64,000 nucleotides of DNA from Medicago truncatula (GCF_003473485.1 NC_053042.1:34686762-34750761), one strand, 5' to 3'; numbered from the stretch's first letter, positions 46,337 through 58,766 are shown. Notes: a model not told the origin generated them from the sequence alone. Numbers and translations: made by a program.

Positions 46337-48111
46337 GGGTTTTGCTAGAAGACAATGTTTAGTTTTTATACTTCAATAAAAAAAAAAAAATGTTTAGTTT
46401 TTATGAAAGTTGTTAAAGCAGTAAATCCGCAAGTGCACGGTTCACCGAAGTAGTAATAAAGAGTATCGTTCCAATAGAGAGTTATTAATTCAATTAACTT
46501 GTCAACAATGGTTAGAAGAAAGTTCAATAGTTGAAAGTTTGTGATTTATTTGAATTAAAATAACAATAATTTTTTTTGACAAAAACAAAAAGATATTCAT
46601 TAATTCAAATCAAGAAATTACATCATTCAACACCGCTAAAAATGTAAAGGATGAATCACAACATCCAAGTTAATAGCATATAACGCTATAATGCCTACAA
46701 AAATATATGATAAAATTAAAGTGACCGGAATATTCATGGCCACCGGATCTACAACGTTAACGCCTAAATCTTTGATTGAATAATCGATCTTTCGATAAGA
46801 ATCAAATGAACACCGCACAATGACGGGAGATCAAACAACACAAGACGACGAACAACAAACCACCACACTTAGATGATGAAATCACAAAAAAAAAAACTAG
46901 ATTTATGTGAAAATCACTTATTTAGATTGAAATAGAGAGAAAAAGATGAAGATGGGTGATTTCAGGTCAATAATTGACCCAAAACTACCCCTCAATGAAG
47001 AAACTGTAAAAGAAAACTTAGAGAGAGAGACTAGGGCCGGCTTGGAGGGAGGGTTTAGGTAAAGAAAAAGAAAAGGAGTTATTAATAAAAAACGTCTTGG
47101 GATTATTGGTTCATCATGGTGACAAATCATTCACAAACCAAACCCTAAACCTAGAACTTTATGTTGAACCTATTTTCTAAAGACAATTTTCTCTTTAACC
47201 CATCACATCTCCTTTCGGTCTCAGTGAGTGTATTTCTCTAGCAACCACGCCTATTCTCATGGTTGATTGCTATTGAAATCCTTGAAGCTCGAAACAAGGT
47301 TTGTTAGATTATTCTCATATTTCGCAATCCTTGACTAAATTCACTTGTTCCAATATTAAAACTTCATCTTTCGATCCATCGCTTAATATTTCAAATCTTG
47401 GTTTGATAGGGATTAGGTCATTAGACTCATCCAACAATCCCAAGACAAAGAAGTCTACTCACCCACGTCCATTGTAGACATGGAGAAAAAGAAGAAGAAG
47501 AAGAAAGTAAAGATGAACTTTTATTCAAAGAAACAATTGTCACTTATTATTTCCAAGAACAATTATTTCTAAGAACAAAAGATGATTTTACAAACTAGAT
47601 GGCTGCTCTATTTATAGTCTAACATTGATTTGAGCCCCAAGAATTAAATCACTAAAATGTTGCACAAGAAACCATGGGCTCTAGGTCAGAAATACTAAAA
47701 ATAGGTAGCTTGTCGGAGAAGCAAAAGCAGCAAAAGGACAAAAAGGGGCGCGCCATCTTTATATTTTGGTGAAGGATCTTCAATTTCTTTGCACAATATA
47801 TTTTTGTATAAGATCTTCATATTTTTGGCATGAATCAGCTCCAATTCTCATTTCTTTTGCTCTAAGACTCAATCTTTCAAATATTTGTTCCTGAAATAAA
47901 ATAACTTGCATTTGAAGTAAAATAGTTCTAAAACGGAAATAAAAACATATTAAATCTAAATAAAATAATCTCAAATATTATATTTAAAATCAATAATTAT
48001 TGACTCATTAAAAAGACACCTTCATAAAAATTAGTTGGTGTCTTTTAGCAAATGCCTATAGGATAATTTGCTAAAAAACACCTTCATAAAAGGTGTCTTC
48101 TAGCAAAATCC
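46337..48111. mobile_element. TIR-bounded element of 1.8 kb
   Basis: Left end GGGTTTTGCTAGAAGACA, right end inverse TGTCTTCTAGCAAAATCC; flanks TTAAATAAA and TAAATTAAA resemble a decayed duplication. A second right-end-like sequence (GGTGTCTTTTAGCAAATG) sits at 48031-48048, followed by an inverse copy ending at 48082. The interior holds the LTR relic listed next, so elements may be nested. No transposase seen. Confidence 0.5.
46410..47720 (-). repeat. LTR-retrotransposon relic with TATA box, minus orientation
   Basis: On the minus strand CTATAAATAGAG (rc of 47606-47617) and, at the end, GGTGAACCGTGCACTTGCGG (about 46425-46450), the same layout as the relic at 10.4-11.4 kb. The minus frames inside (46636-46818, 46918-47130) have no recognisable domain. 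Confidence 0.45.
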
Positions 48112-48287
48112 TAAATTAAATATGTTTTTGGTGCTATAAATTTATCAACTTAGATCCTAGTTCTCAGCGGTTTACGATTTGCGATTTCAAAGTTGATGCG
48201 AAAACATAGCTCCACTAGTTTACTATTTACTAGCGATTGATAGTAGTCCACTTCTTTGATTGCCGTAAAGAAAATTATTATTAGGTC

Positions 48288-49095
48288 TATGGCGATGAAC
48301 ATTGAATTCGTCTTCACCGCACATGGTGATACCAACATGCTACAAACCAAAAATCCTTCTGATCGAACACAATCCACCATTACCAAGCCTTCCTTCCGCG
48401 AAAAACTCCTAGGTGCCTCACAAGAAATCTCTCCCCGTCCCAAAGAAGACATGATAGAAAGAAAAAAAAAACTTGTCCGAATTGAATTCGATGTCCTTCC
48501 AAAAGTCTACCTAGAACCACAAATCTTCCAAGAACTTTGTATTCCTTGGAAAGATGCCCTCGTTGTCAAGCCGTTGGGTAAGAATCTCGGGTACAACATA
48601 ATGAAAGACCGTCTATACAAAGTCTGGAAACTCCAGGGGGTTTTGAAATCATGGAAAATGATAATGGTTTCTATATGGAGAAATTTGATCAAGTGGCTGA
48701 TAAGGAGAAAGTCATCTATGGCGGTCCCTGGTTAATTTTCGATCATTGCTTAGATGTCTCACATTGGTCACCGGAATTTGCATCACCAAACGCCAAAATT
48801 GAAACAACAATAGAGGAAGATGCTCGCTAATAGCGTCATGAGCTCTTTTCAAATGGTTGCTCTCTCCACCCTGCTGGCTACCAATGATACTGATATCTTT
48901 GGGGATCTTATGTGAGAGTCCAAGAAGGATAAGGCTCTCAAGACCCTAGAGGATGCTAAGAAACATCACGTGGAGGCATTGAAAAAGGTTGAAGACTGAA
49001 GGAAGTGGAAGATGAGGCTAACCGGAAGGTCAAGGCTTCTAGGAAGGCTTAGAGAGAGGTTGGGAAGAAGTTGGATAAGGTTAAGGGTTTTTGAA
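48288..49095 (+). pseudogene. LINE ORF1-like (DUF4283) fragment and coiled-coil remnant
   Basis: Starting at the ATG near 48288 the frame reads a DUF4283-type region: PKVYLEPQIFQELCIPWKDA, LVVKPLGKNLGYNIMKDRLY, KVWKLQG. A one-base deletion in the G-run at 48636-48640 shifts it; the next frame continues GFEIMENDNGFYMEKFDQ, the GGPWLIFDHCLDVSHWSP block and FASPNAKIETT. DUF4283 is typical of ORF1 of plant L1-type LINEs and related gag-like proteins. After a stop, 48837-49095 encodes a broken Lys/Glu-rich helix (ALKTLEDAKKHHVEALKKVED). No reverse transcriptase follows. Confidence 0.75.
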
Positions 49096-51184
49096 GTTGC
49101 ATATAGCATTAGGTTTGTTTTGATGACGTTTAGATATAGAATTAGCTATAGTTTATTTTAATGATGTCTATATAAATAGTAGCTATAGCCAAGAATGTGT
49201 TAAAGCGTCTCGCACTCTTTGTCGTCATTTCATATGATTCTTGGATGTCGAATAAAGTTTTCCATATGCATAAAAATCTTCTTTTTGAGTGGGAAAAGGT
49301 TTTTCTATATGTTTGATTCGATTCAATGGATTTTGAATCGTATCAATTCCCATCTTTGCCATTGCAGGGCTTGTGTCCTACATTTTGATACGATACATGG
49401 TTTTTGAATCATATCATTGTTGATTCGATTCAAAATCTTCTTATTTGTATCATTAATTCGTTTTGGACTTGTTTTCCAAGGCATTGATATGATTCACAAA
49501 CCCTTAAATTTTATTAACCTTCATCTAGGAAAGGTTGAATTGATTCAAATATAGTATCAATCGTATCAATCTTCATAGCTCCATATTCACTCTTTTTCAC
49601 ATGTTTGATACAATTTAGAATGTGTGTGATTCGATTCAACACATTATTTTCGGCTAAAATTTTGCACTTGTTGTAACAACATAATCTCTAAAAGCAATAA
49701 AACACGCAAATGATACAATCATGTAAAGAATTTAGATGTTACTTCTTCCATAAATCAAAAACATGCATACTTAATTTTTCAAAAACATCGCAACGGAATA
49801 ATAACAATGCATCTCATCAACAGATAACACAAGTCTCCAAAGTAGCCATGTCATATAATGAAAATACATCACCAAATGTAACTCTCAAGTCTCCACATAC
49901 AGAGAAATCAAAACATCCAAAATATGAAATAAAACGGACACCCTAATCAGACCACTAAGCTACGACTCCAAAGCAAAATATGAGATAGCTCCAAAGCTAG
50001 CCTCAAGCATACTCACCTCAAATCAAGCAACTAATCTTACACATCGTCTACCCATTCATAAGAATAAGGTAGGCGGTCAACCAAACGACCACTGGAGTTA
50101 GATTACATTCCACAATAAAAGCATAATCAAATGAAAGTAAAACGACATAATTAATTTCACATGATTATTAATACTTAGTTAAAATTAATTCACAACAACC
50201 ACACAGTATATTCATATATCAATCATACAAGCGTAATATTGCAACAACTACGTCTCACATCTTCACATTTTCACCAAACTTCACCAAGCACATAAGTCAC
50301 TAAGTTTCACCAATGCACATAATCACTAAGCACATAGTCAGACATGACACTTTAAATGTATGCAATGCGCTCTAGACACGACTCTATATCCATGTGGTAC
50401 CACTCATCGCCAATAGGATACAACAATATCATTTTCATCGCCAATATGATACAACAGTATCATTATCATCGTCAATATGAATACAAAGTATTCTAGTCAT
50501 CATCAATATGGATATAAATATCCGACTCAACATTTATGAATGCATGAACATATGACTCAATAATGCATACGTTCATTCAACAATCATCATCATCAACCTC
50601 AACATTTTGCATACATGCGTTCATCGCTAATATCAACATCTTTTGCATGTAAGAATTCATCGCCAATAATAATTCATCATCATTTAAATCATCAACATAA
50701 TCATCACCCGACATCATCAAACATCATCATAAACAACTATCCACTTAAATAAACATCGTTTTAATTTCAAATTTTGCACAAAAGACGGGAAAACAACAAC
50801 ATCATGACATCCATCATATTAATCACCTAATCATCATTTCACCATATAAACATATATACAATCCATTTATTAATTTGATTCAACAAGTTTAACTTTATAT
50901 TTATTAAAACATCATTTAATTTTATAATTTGTTTATTATGGGAATGTACTATTCTAACTCCATAACAGTTTTTAATCAAAAAAATCGATGTTTTATATTG
51001 TATAAATATCTCTACAGAAATCGAACGTCTTAATTACCATTAATTTGAAGTACAGGAAATATTAATTTATTTTACTTGTTAAGCTATCTATTTCGTGTCA
51101 ATGGTGGATTTTATATGTAGATATCATGCATATAATTTTTTTGGCTTCTCTAATCACCGCTAATGTTACTATTGTTTTTTGGGA
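49096..51184. repeat. Repeat-rich, probably LTR-derived, no gene
   Basis: 49300-49650 repeats GATTCGATTCAA/TTGAATCGTATCA motifs in both orientations. 50390-50700 holds spaced copies of TCATCGCCAATA..ATACAACA-like units and CATCATCA runs. GCTCTAGACACGACTCTATA at 50369-50388 and AGGTAGGCGGTCAACCAAACGA at about 50069-50090 recall legume gypsy LTRs from memory only. No coding frame. Confidence 0.4.
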
Positions 51185-51352
51185 AATGTTAACAAGTGTC
51201 CCCGGACAATCTTTAAGCACTTTAAATGGTAAATTTTTATAAATAAATTGTGTTTTCAATGCAATGAAAATTGTAATAATTAACTTTTTAAGAGAATAAT
51301 TACTAAATTTGAAATCCTTAAAAAGTGTCCCGGATACTCGTTAACAAGACCC
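51185..51352. mobile_element. TIR MITE
   Basis: GTTAACAAGTGTCCCCGGAC against the inverse of GTCCCGGATACTCGTTAAC, with a paired TTTAAG region inside. MITE by structure. Confidence 0.6.
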
Positions 51353-51490
51353 TTATTTTTTTCCCTTCTTAAGTCTATTATTACTATTATATTCATTTGA
51401 TCTTTTTTTATTTATTTATATACTTTGTGTTCTTTTTTAACAACTAATTGTTAATATGTGTTATTCAAAATACGAGAAGCTTATTTTAAG

Positions 51491-51678
51491 GAAAAAACTT
51501 AGGTGCATTTTCCTTTCATTATTTTCATATAGTTCGTCATATAATTAAAATTTATTTTTTGTGGTTATAACAAACTTTAAAATAAATATGAATTTGAGAA
51601 ATCATAAGTAGTTGTGAGTATTTTATGTGAAGTACCACACGAAAAGCATTTAAGAAAATGCACCTAAGTTTTATCCAT
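51491..51678. mobile_element. TIR MITE
   Basis: GGAAAAAACTTAGGTGCATT at the left and AATGCACCTAAGTTTTATCC at the right are inverse copies. A third related arm lies at about 51695-51722. Confidence 0.65.
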
Positions 51679-52142
51679 ACTTTAACTCTAACAAAAAACT
51701 TAGGATCATATTTTTAGGTGCTTTTCATATGGTTCATAAATAAACTACTCATGAAAAGTATGTTTTAAGCTAAGTATACGAAAAAGCACATAAATAAATT
51801 CACATGAGTTTTGTTTATTTGTTTCTCAGTTTTTTCCTTCATTGTTTTCATTTTAAATTATATTTCATTTACCATAGATTTTGTCAAATTTAATAGATAA
51901 TTCATGCATTATTTAAATATTAAATTGATAGAGAAAATTTATGATTATTTATTAAATTATTTGTTGTAATCAATTTTATATATTCACGCACTCTTGATAA
52001 TTTTTGAACTTAGATAAATAACTAGGATTTATTTATTCTATATTTTGATTAGTTTTTTTAAAAAAAATAATAATAATAAAAAAAACTCATTATCTATCTC
52101 AATAACCGATTAATCTTAGATGTCCAATCCCACCATCCATTT

Positions 52143-52162
52143 GGGGGGGGGGGGGGGGGGGG
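52143..52162 (+). repeat. G20 homopolymer
   Basis: An uninterrupted run of 20 G in strongly AT-rich DNA, adjacent to the first copy of the 475 bp tandem duplication. Confidence 0.9.
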
Positions 52163-53112
52163 ATATTAATAGTTCATTTAACAAATTATGGGTTATATCA
52201 CCACAAAAAAATTACGTGTTATAATATGAGCAATCTTATTTCTTTTATTAATTTTAAATGATATAAATTTTCAATAAATATTATACATATAACATAAACA
52301 ATAATATTATTGATAATTTAAAAAAATTAATATTATCGATAATTTATTCAATTTAGATAAATAGAATTTATTTACTTTTTTGTCAACAAAAAAAACTAAA
52401 ATTTATTTATTTTATATTTTAGGCAGATACTAATAGTTTATTTATTAAAATACGGGTTCTAATATGAGTAATTTTTTTTTAGAGACCGGGTTGGACTTCG
52501 TTCTTTAAGTCTTCATGTTCTTTTTTATTATTAATTTTCTTTGTCATTATTTTTGTTTTTTGTGACGTTATTCATATTCTTTCTCCTTTTTTTTAGTTGT
52601 GGTGGTAAAAACCACAGTGCTAAGAACTGTTTGGAGGATATTAATAGTTTATTTAACAAATTATGGATGATATCACCACAAAAAAATTATGTGTTATAAT
52701 ATTAGCAATCTTATTTCTTTTATTAATTTTAAATGATATAAATTTTCAATAAATATTATACATATAACATAAACACTAATATTATTGATAACTTTAAAAA
52801 AAATCAATATTATTGATAATTTATTCAAGTTAGATGAATAGAATTTATTTACTTTTTTGTCAAAAAAAAAAACTAAAATTTATTTATTTTATATTTTAGG
52901 CAAATACTAATAGTTTATTTATTAAAATACGGGTTATAATATGAGTAATTTTTTCTTTTAGAGACCGGGTTGGGGGCTCCGTTCTTTTAAGTCTTCAGGT
53001 TCATTTTTATTATTAATTTGCTTTATCATTATTTTTTGTTTTTTTTGACGTTATTCATATTCTTTCTCCTCTTTTTTTTTAGTTGTGATGGTAAAACCAC
53101 AATGCTAAGAAT
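52161..53112 (+). repeat. Tandem duplication, 2 x about 475 bp
   Basis: Copy 1 is 52161-52635, copy 2 is 52636 to about 53112, with very high similarity (GGATATTAATAGTT.ATTTA through TGGTAAAA.CCACA.TGCTAAGAA). Each copy ends with a short exon-like segment after a polypyrimidine tract and AG. In copy 1 this reads CGGKNHSAKNC, a C-x4-H-x4-C zinc-knuckle half. In copy 2 one A is lost, which shifts the frame; one frame over it continues for about 30 residues (GPRKIGQHHEQVEYYYQQQ) to a stop at about 53189. Probably the 3' exon of a decayed MULE/FAR1-type or other zinc-knuckle gene. Confidence 0.75.
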
Positions 53113-53221
53113 GGAGGTCCGAGAAAGATTGGGCAACATCATGAGCAGGTTGAATACTATTATCAACAACAAAAAGCACAAGTTTAAAAAACCAAGAAAA
53201 GTGACAAAAACTGCAGGGTAA

Positions 53222-54137
53222 TATTACCTAAATCATTAGGTTTTAATATTTAATATTTGCTTATTGAGATTTTTTTATGTTCTAATCTAGGTCATATGTT
53301 AGTGAATAGCCATGAAAGATCCTAATCATTACGATATGTCACTAGTGAATAGCTAAGGTTTTGGGAGCATTTGTTTTAGCTTTAAAAAATACAGATATAT
53401 ATTTCATTAACCTAATGTTGCACTCTGTTTTGTTACAAAAATAATTTATGTATAAGTACTTGTAATGTAATTATATGATAAACATTTTAGTTAAGTGTTT
53501 ATCATATAAGTTATTTTTAGTAGATTGTTATATACTGATGTGGTATAAGTTTGGCTAAGTAGTCGTGACTAAATTATAGTCAATCATAATATGACTATAT
53601 GATATTAGTATATACCATAAATACACCTTATATGAGTGTTTTAAAATCTCGATTGGTGATCGACTCAGACAAGGCACTGGATAATTGATTGAATCATTGG
53701 GTCATTGGTCGGACTGTATGACTATTGACCCGGTCTATATAAAATATTTTATGACCATAAATTACACGGTTAATGAAATTTTGATAAAAAAAAAAAAATA
53801 AATCCTGTCATTTTTTTATATTTAAAGTTCATACATTAAAAAAATTATATTCACAACTGCAGCGCAATTCAAATTCAAATTAACTCATACATCATTTAAC
53901 AATAGTACTACATAAAAAACCTCACATAAGTTCCAATTCATATTATCTTTAAAACATAATATTTCCTAAATTGTTAGAAATCAAAATATAATAGACTTAC
54001 AAGCCCAACTAAGTTCTGAACATAGTCAACAAAAAAATAATAGACTTACAAACCAAAGTAAGTTCTAAACATAGTCAACAAAAAAACAGAAACTCAAATA
54101 AGTTATAACATTTCAGCGATCAATAACTTATTTATGC
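53222..54137. other. Intergenic with a decayed TIR-element fragment
   Basis: 53640-53760 (TTTTAAAATCTCGATTGGTG, GACCCGGTCTATATAAAA) resembles an end of the element at 16.4-17.7 kb. No gene. Confidence 0.4.
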
Positions 54138-55617
54138 TCATGGTGTCAAATTGTCATAGTCTTGATATCCATATTCATCTTCTTCATTCATCGCTTTCCC
54201 TGTCATTGTTTCCAACTTGATTCAGATTTTCCATGGTATTGTCTCGTGCATTACCCACATCCTCATCCTCGTCCAACTCCAATTGATCTACGACAACATT
54301 TAAAAAAAGTTGACAATTAAAAGCTGCTAAAATTGATTCACTTCACATTCACAATATAATCAAAATCAAAATTCAAAACATATTAATGTCATTTGATATT
54401 GGTTGGATGGTCATATTTGCAAGATCATTGCGCAATGCTTCCATCTCTTCATTTGTTAAGAGGGGTGGTGAATCCTCCAATACCCAATCAGAATGGTCAC
54501 CAAGTGTTTCAGCATTTGTAGGGTCATAACTTTGATGTCTACTTTTCCTAAACACATGTAGATTAAATCTAAGCACATGTATTTAAATATAACAAGACAA
54601 ATAAATGGTTAAAGAAAAATAAACATAAAAATACCTATTCTCGAGCCTCATGTTGTAACGAACAAAGACTAAATCATTAAGCTTTTGATGCTCCAACCTA
54701 TTTCTTTTCTTAGAATAGAATGAATATGCTCAAATACACTCCAGTTTCATTCACAACCTGAGGCACTACAGGTCTGGCTTAAAACACGAACATCCAACCT
54801 TTGCAAATTCGGTACAGCAGTGCCATAAGTTTCCCACCATTGATCTATATATTGCATTTGGTTTTTAAGTCAATGCATGTTTGTACTAAATATTTAAACT
54901 AAAAAATTATATTAAGTTTCAGAAGTTATGAAGTACCGGCTTGCACTACACATCGTTCATCCACAGCAGATTTCTTTCCAAAATCACAATCGGCATCTTT
55001 GAACATTCTCATCTCATTAGTTAACTTCCTACGAAGTTCAGGATTTCCATGGGCATACCTCTCAATGACATCTAAAAGGTCTGATGTTGTCTGAGCATTC
55101 CTCTCAAATTCCACATCATTATATCGACAAGCTGGATTTAACCAATAACCAGCAGCATGAAGATTCTTATGAAGCTGTGAGTCCCAATGGTTATCTAATA
55201 TCTTCAAGTAAGGCTCCACTTTCGTCTTGTTTCTTTGAAATCTCTTCACCATGTCCTCTCTAGCTGTGATTATAGATTTGTAAAGATAACCCATAGCAGG
55301 TTTATCTTCACTATTAACCATACGCAACACACGGACTAGTGGTTCAGTGAGTTTCACTATATCGGCAGATTTACTCCAGAATCCAGAATCTAAAACGTCC
55401 TCCACAAATTTTTTTGCCTTTACTTCTCTGGCATATGCTGAGGTTGTCCATTCATTAGATGTTACCATGCCTCTTGAGGAATTCTTTTGAGCTAAAATAC
55501 TTTGCAAAGCAATGAAATTAGTAGCAAACCGAGTTGGTGCAGGACGAAACCTGTATGCTTTCTCATCAAATACAAGGCATAACAATGATTATAAAGATAT
55601 TTAGTAATACTAGCAGC
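54138..55617 (-). pseudogene. hAT transposase relic (C-terminal half)
   Basis: The main frame 54926-55585 carries the hAT core region: RPAPTRFATNFIALQSIL, EWTTSAYAREVKAKKFVEDV, VEPYLKILDNHWDSQLHKNL, LHAAGYWLNPA. After an intron-like gap the dimerisation domain follows at 54640-54846: QWWETYGTAVPNLQRLDVRV, LSQTCSASGCE, then a TGA at 54747-54749 where Arg is expected, then NWSVFEHIHSKKRNRLEHQK. The acidic C-terminal tail lies at 54138-54290, again with a shift. Upstream, 55586-55617 holds the preceding residues (AASITKYLYNH) one frame off. BED finger and first catalytic part are missing. Several frame breaks make it non-functional. Confidence 0.88.
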
Positions 55618-56693
55618 TTGTGACACAACTACTTCAACTTCTTCCAACTTTGATTTTGCACTTGATCACAAGATCTCATATTGATCTCCTTGAGTTGTGT
55701 GCATTTTTGAACGACATGATTCGCTCCCTTCTCTGTGACATCCGTACAATAGCTCAAATCAAGCACCTCCAAATTGGGGAAAATAGAAGTAAACAATAGG
55801 ATGTTTTCATCTCTCAAGTATTAACAGCCAGCCAAAGAAAGAGACTTTAATTTGGGGCTGCCTATGACAGAAGCAAAAGAAATATCATCTTTCCCAATAG
55901 TTGTGTGAACCATTTTGATGTCAGTAAGTGAAGGACAATTTGTAACGAGCGAAAACAAAGCTGATTCTGTTAGCTTCCAACATCGAGTAAGGTTTATAGA
56001 CACTAAATGAGGAAGAAGCAAAGAGAAGTCGGCAACATGTTGATCATTGAGAAAACAAGTGAAACTAAGATCCAAATGTTGTATATATGGAGAGTTGGAC
56101 AAGAGAGATTGAAATCCATTAATGTGAACGTTGTCGAGGTACGTGGGGTCAAACAAAGGGTGAGAGAGGTTGAGTTGTTTGAGCAAAGGGAAACAATCGG
56201 CAATGAGTAACAAGAGGTGGTTGTTATCAAAATAAGCATGGGAACAAAGTGAGAGAAGTTAAAGATGTAATGGTCTTGGAGAAAGCCTGCAAGCCATTTG
56301 TGGGGAAATCGGATTCGAGAGGGAGTTTGAGTGATGTGAGTTGTTTCAATGGGAAATTAGAGATTTTGATGAGAAGTTCGTCGAGTGGATACTTGTATAG
56401 TGGGAGAGGTCGAGGGAGGTGAGATTGGTGAACCTTTTGAAGAGACGAGGAAGGTAAGGAAGGGTTGCATCTTTGACAATGATTGATGATCGAAGACGAT
56501 GGGTGATGGAGAGAAACTGTTTCGAGATGAGTGATAGAGAACTCAAGTTGATTTCTGATAATCTCATTATAGTCTCCAAACAATCGGCTGTTAAAGGTAA
56601 ATATGATGATGAATATGATGAACTTGTCTTTTTCCTTTTCATTGCTAGGGTTTGAGCGTAGCCAGATCTCATGGTAGATCGATCGATCTTCAT
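55618..56693 (-). pseudogene. F-box/LRR protein gene, broken and 3'-truncated
   Basis: On the minus strand the F-box is read from about 56600 (LPLTADCLETIMRLSEINL, SLSLISKQFLSITHRLRSS), followed by leucine-rich repeats (FTNLTSLDLSH). A frameshift at about 56385-56405 moves it to a frame with LIKISNFPLKQLTSLKLPLE. One extra T at about 56253 shifts back to the frame starting HAYFDNNHLLLIADCFPLLK and continuing through several LRRs (LPHLVSINLTRCWKLTESAL). An in-frame TAA lies at 55821-55823 after SLSLAGC, and homology ends at about 55629, where the hAT relic begins. It resembles a large FBL-type family known in Medicago: adaptors that choose substrates for SCF ubiquitin ligases. Non-functional. 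Confidence 0.85.
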
Positions 56694-57298
56694 TGATAGA
56701 TGGTTGGTTTGTTTGTTTTTTTTTTTTTTTTAGGGGTGGTTGGTTTATGTTTAGAAATAAGGGTTTGTTTCCTTTTATGTTTTGAAAGAAGGGTTTGTTT
56801 TGCTTGGTAGATGGATATATCGCTAATTCATGCTTCATCCATGTACTATAGTCTATATATAGACAAAATAATCTTTTTTAGAAAGATAACGGATGAGGAT
56901 GAATTCAAATATTAAAAAATGTAACAAACATAATATTATTATTTTTCGTTTATTAACACAAAATATATCGTCTAACAAACACAATATGAGTATATGTCAC
57001 ATTTCTTCTTTATCCTTCAAAAAAAAATGTAATAAACTATATCGAGTATATGTCATTATAAATATAATTAATCAATAAAAAATTATCATTGATACACTCA
57101 AATAAAATATTTTAAAGGAGCAATTGGCACGGTCCTTTGTTCAAACACCTAAGTGTCTGTAACCAAAAAAAAAAACACCTAAGTGTGCTACCATCAAATT
57201 CTCTAGCAAACTTTTGGATGACATAAGTCTGTCAAGTATTGGAAAATTTTCTCTAAGACTATTTTGTTTCGCCCAGCCCTTTGGTGCCACCAAACAGT
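56694..57298. other. Upstream flank of the F-box pseudogene
   Basis: AT-rich. The minus frame at 57141-57359 (contains SNTHCLVAPKGWAKQ) is unrecognised and overlaps the repeat end at 57299. Confidence 0.4.
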
Positions 57299-58210
57299 GA
57301 GTATTACTTTTCCCATCCTGTTGACTTCTCGCGTGCCCTGCAAAATTTCCAAAAAACATAACAGAACTATTAATAAAGACAAGTCATTCCCAACTTAGCT
57401 TACAAAAAACATAATTGTAAAAAGTCTAAGCAGCAAATATTAGAACAACTGAAGCACAAGTTCAGCAGTAAAAAAAATTCTGTGTGAATTACCAAGGAAG
57501 TCAATTGAGTTCCGATAGAAGATTGCTAAAAGTTGACTAAAAGCACAGGATTTCACCAGAAAATCAATTAAAAATATAGTTTACATGTATGATCTATCTA
57601 ATCAATTTTAAATGGTATACTCAACTATTCATTGTTGTTATATTCCCTTTTGGTCCAAAGAATAACATCTAGCTCAATCTAATAACAGTAATGTGCAAAA
57701 AAAGAAGGCAACAAAAAAAGAAGGCAAACAGAATCATTTTGATTCATATCATGAGGATTCAACAAAGATTTAGGTTAGTCATATACACAAAATATGTCAT
57801 TTTATCAACTTGTCACACAGAACAATTAACAGAAGACAACAAAGTACTTCAATCATACATCAACACAAGCACAAAGAGAACTAGTAACAATACATGAAGG
57901 CAAATGTGATATGAAACTGTTACAAACATGTTCAGAATCGGTGCTGGTGCTGTCCGGATTACGTAATTTGGATTGCACCATGGAAAAAAGGGTGTTTAGG
58001 GGGTTTTCGGATTATGTAATCCGAAAACATCATGTAACGCGCCCTATTTTTGAAGTTTCCGGATTACAAAATCCGTAACTTCATTTTTCACCCTATAACA
58101 AAGGAAAACACCATTCCGGATTATGAAATCCGGAAACTTCAAGGGCATTTTTGAAGAAAAAAAAAACACAGGGCGTGCGAGAAGCTTATAGGGTGGGAAA
58201 AGTAATACTC
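57299..58210. mobile_element. TIR element, about 0.9 kb, with internal palindromes
   Basis: Left end GAGTATTACTTTTCCCATCC ... CTTCTCGCGTGCCCTG; right end inverse, reading CAGGGCGTGCGAGAAGCTTA ... GGGAAAAGTAATACTC. The arms are about 44 bp. The interior has no transposase. Family unknown to me. Confidence 0.6.
57953..58135. repeat. Cluster of four CGGATTA..TAATCCG palindromes
   Basis: Units at about 57954-57973 (CCGGATTACGTAATTTGGAT), 58004-58027 (TTTTCGGATTATGTAATCCG then AAAA), 58055-58079 (TTCCGGATTACAAAATCCG) and 58114-58135 (TTCCGGATTATGAAATCCGG then AA). Spacing is about 50-60 bp. They lie just inside the right arm of the TIR element. Confidence 0.8.
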
Positions 58211-58766
58211 CCAAGCAGTCATGAAAGTAGTTTTAGAGCTGTCCTTGTGAGCTCCATGCGCTAGATTTATGTTATTGTCGAAAACACATGCCATGCAATA
58301 AAAAAAAAATAATAATAAGTGAGTAACAGGGTTAGAAGGAACAAACATGGTCTAAACTAAGGTTGCATACATGCATTTCCTAAGGATATGAAGAACAACT
58401 CCCTCCTCCAGACCATAACAAGGACATATGAAAAAACATTGACACCCCAGTTGCTCTTGTGATGACTTATCAAAACGCACATTTGATATCTACTGTAAAA
58501 AATTTACCACCAAACACGACTTTAAGCTTTCTCAATTATGTTTTTTTTTAACAAACTTTTGACACTCTCGTAAAATTGCTGTAAAAAGTTCATTCATTAA
58601 ATTTTGACCATTTGAATTTTCGTCCCTGAAGTTAATAATCATTCCAATCTGCCACCGCAAAATTTAATCATTTGAATTTTGATCCTAATTGGGTTTTTTT
58701 TGCTGGGGTGGGCTGTCATTAGCGACGTGGTGCCCATGTGGCAAGTGATGATTGGGCGAGGTGGTT
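58211..58766. other. Repeat-like intergenic DNA
   Basis: 58600-58690 repeats ATTTGAATTTTCGTCCCT-like motifs shared with the next MITE; probably an older copy of it. No gene. Confidence 0.45.

Noticed and set aside
50390..50700. CRISPR-like regular repeats
   Set aside because: The units are degenerate CATCGCCAATA/ATACAACA motifs of uneven spacing in plant nuclear DNA; LTR- or microsatellite-derived.
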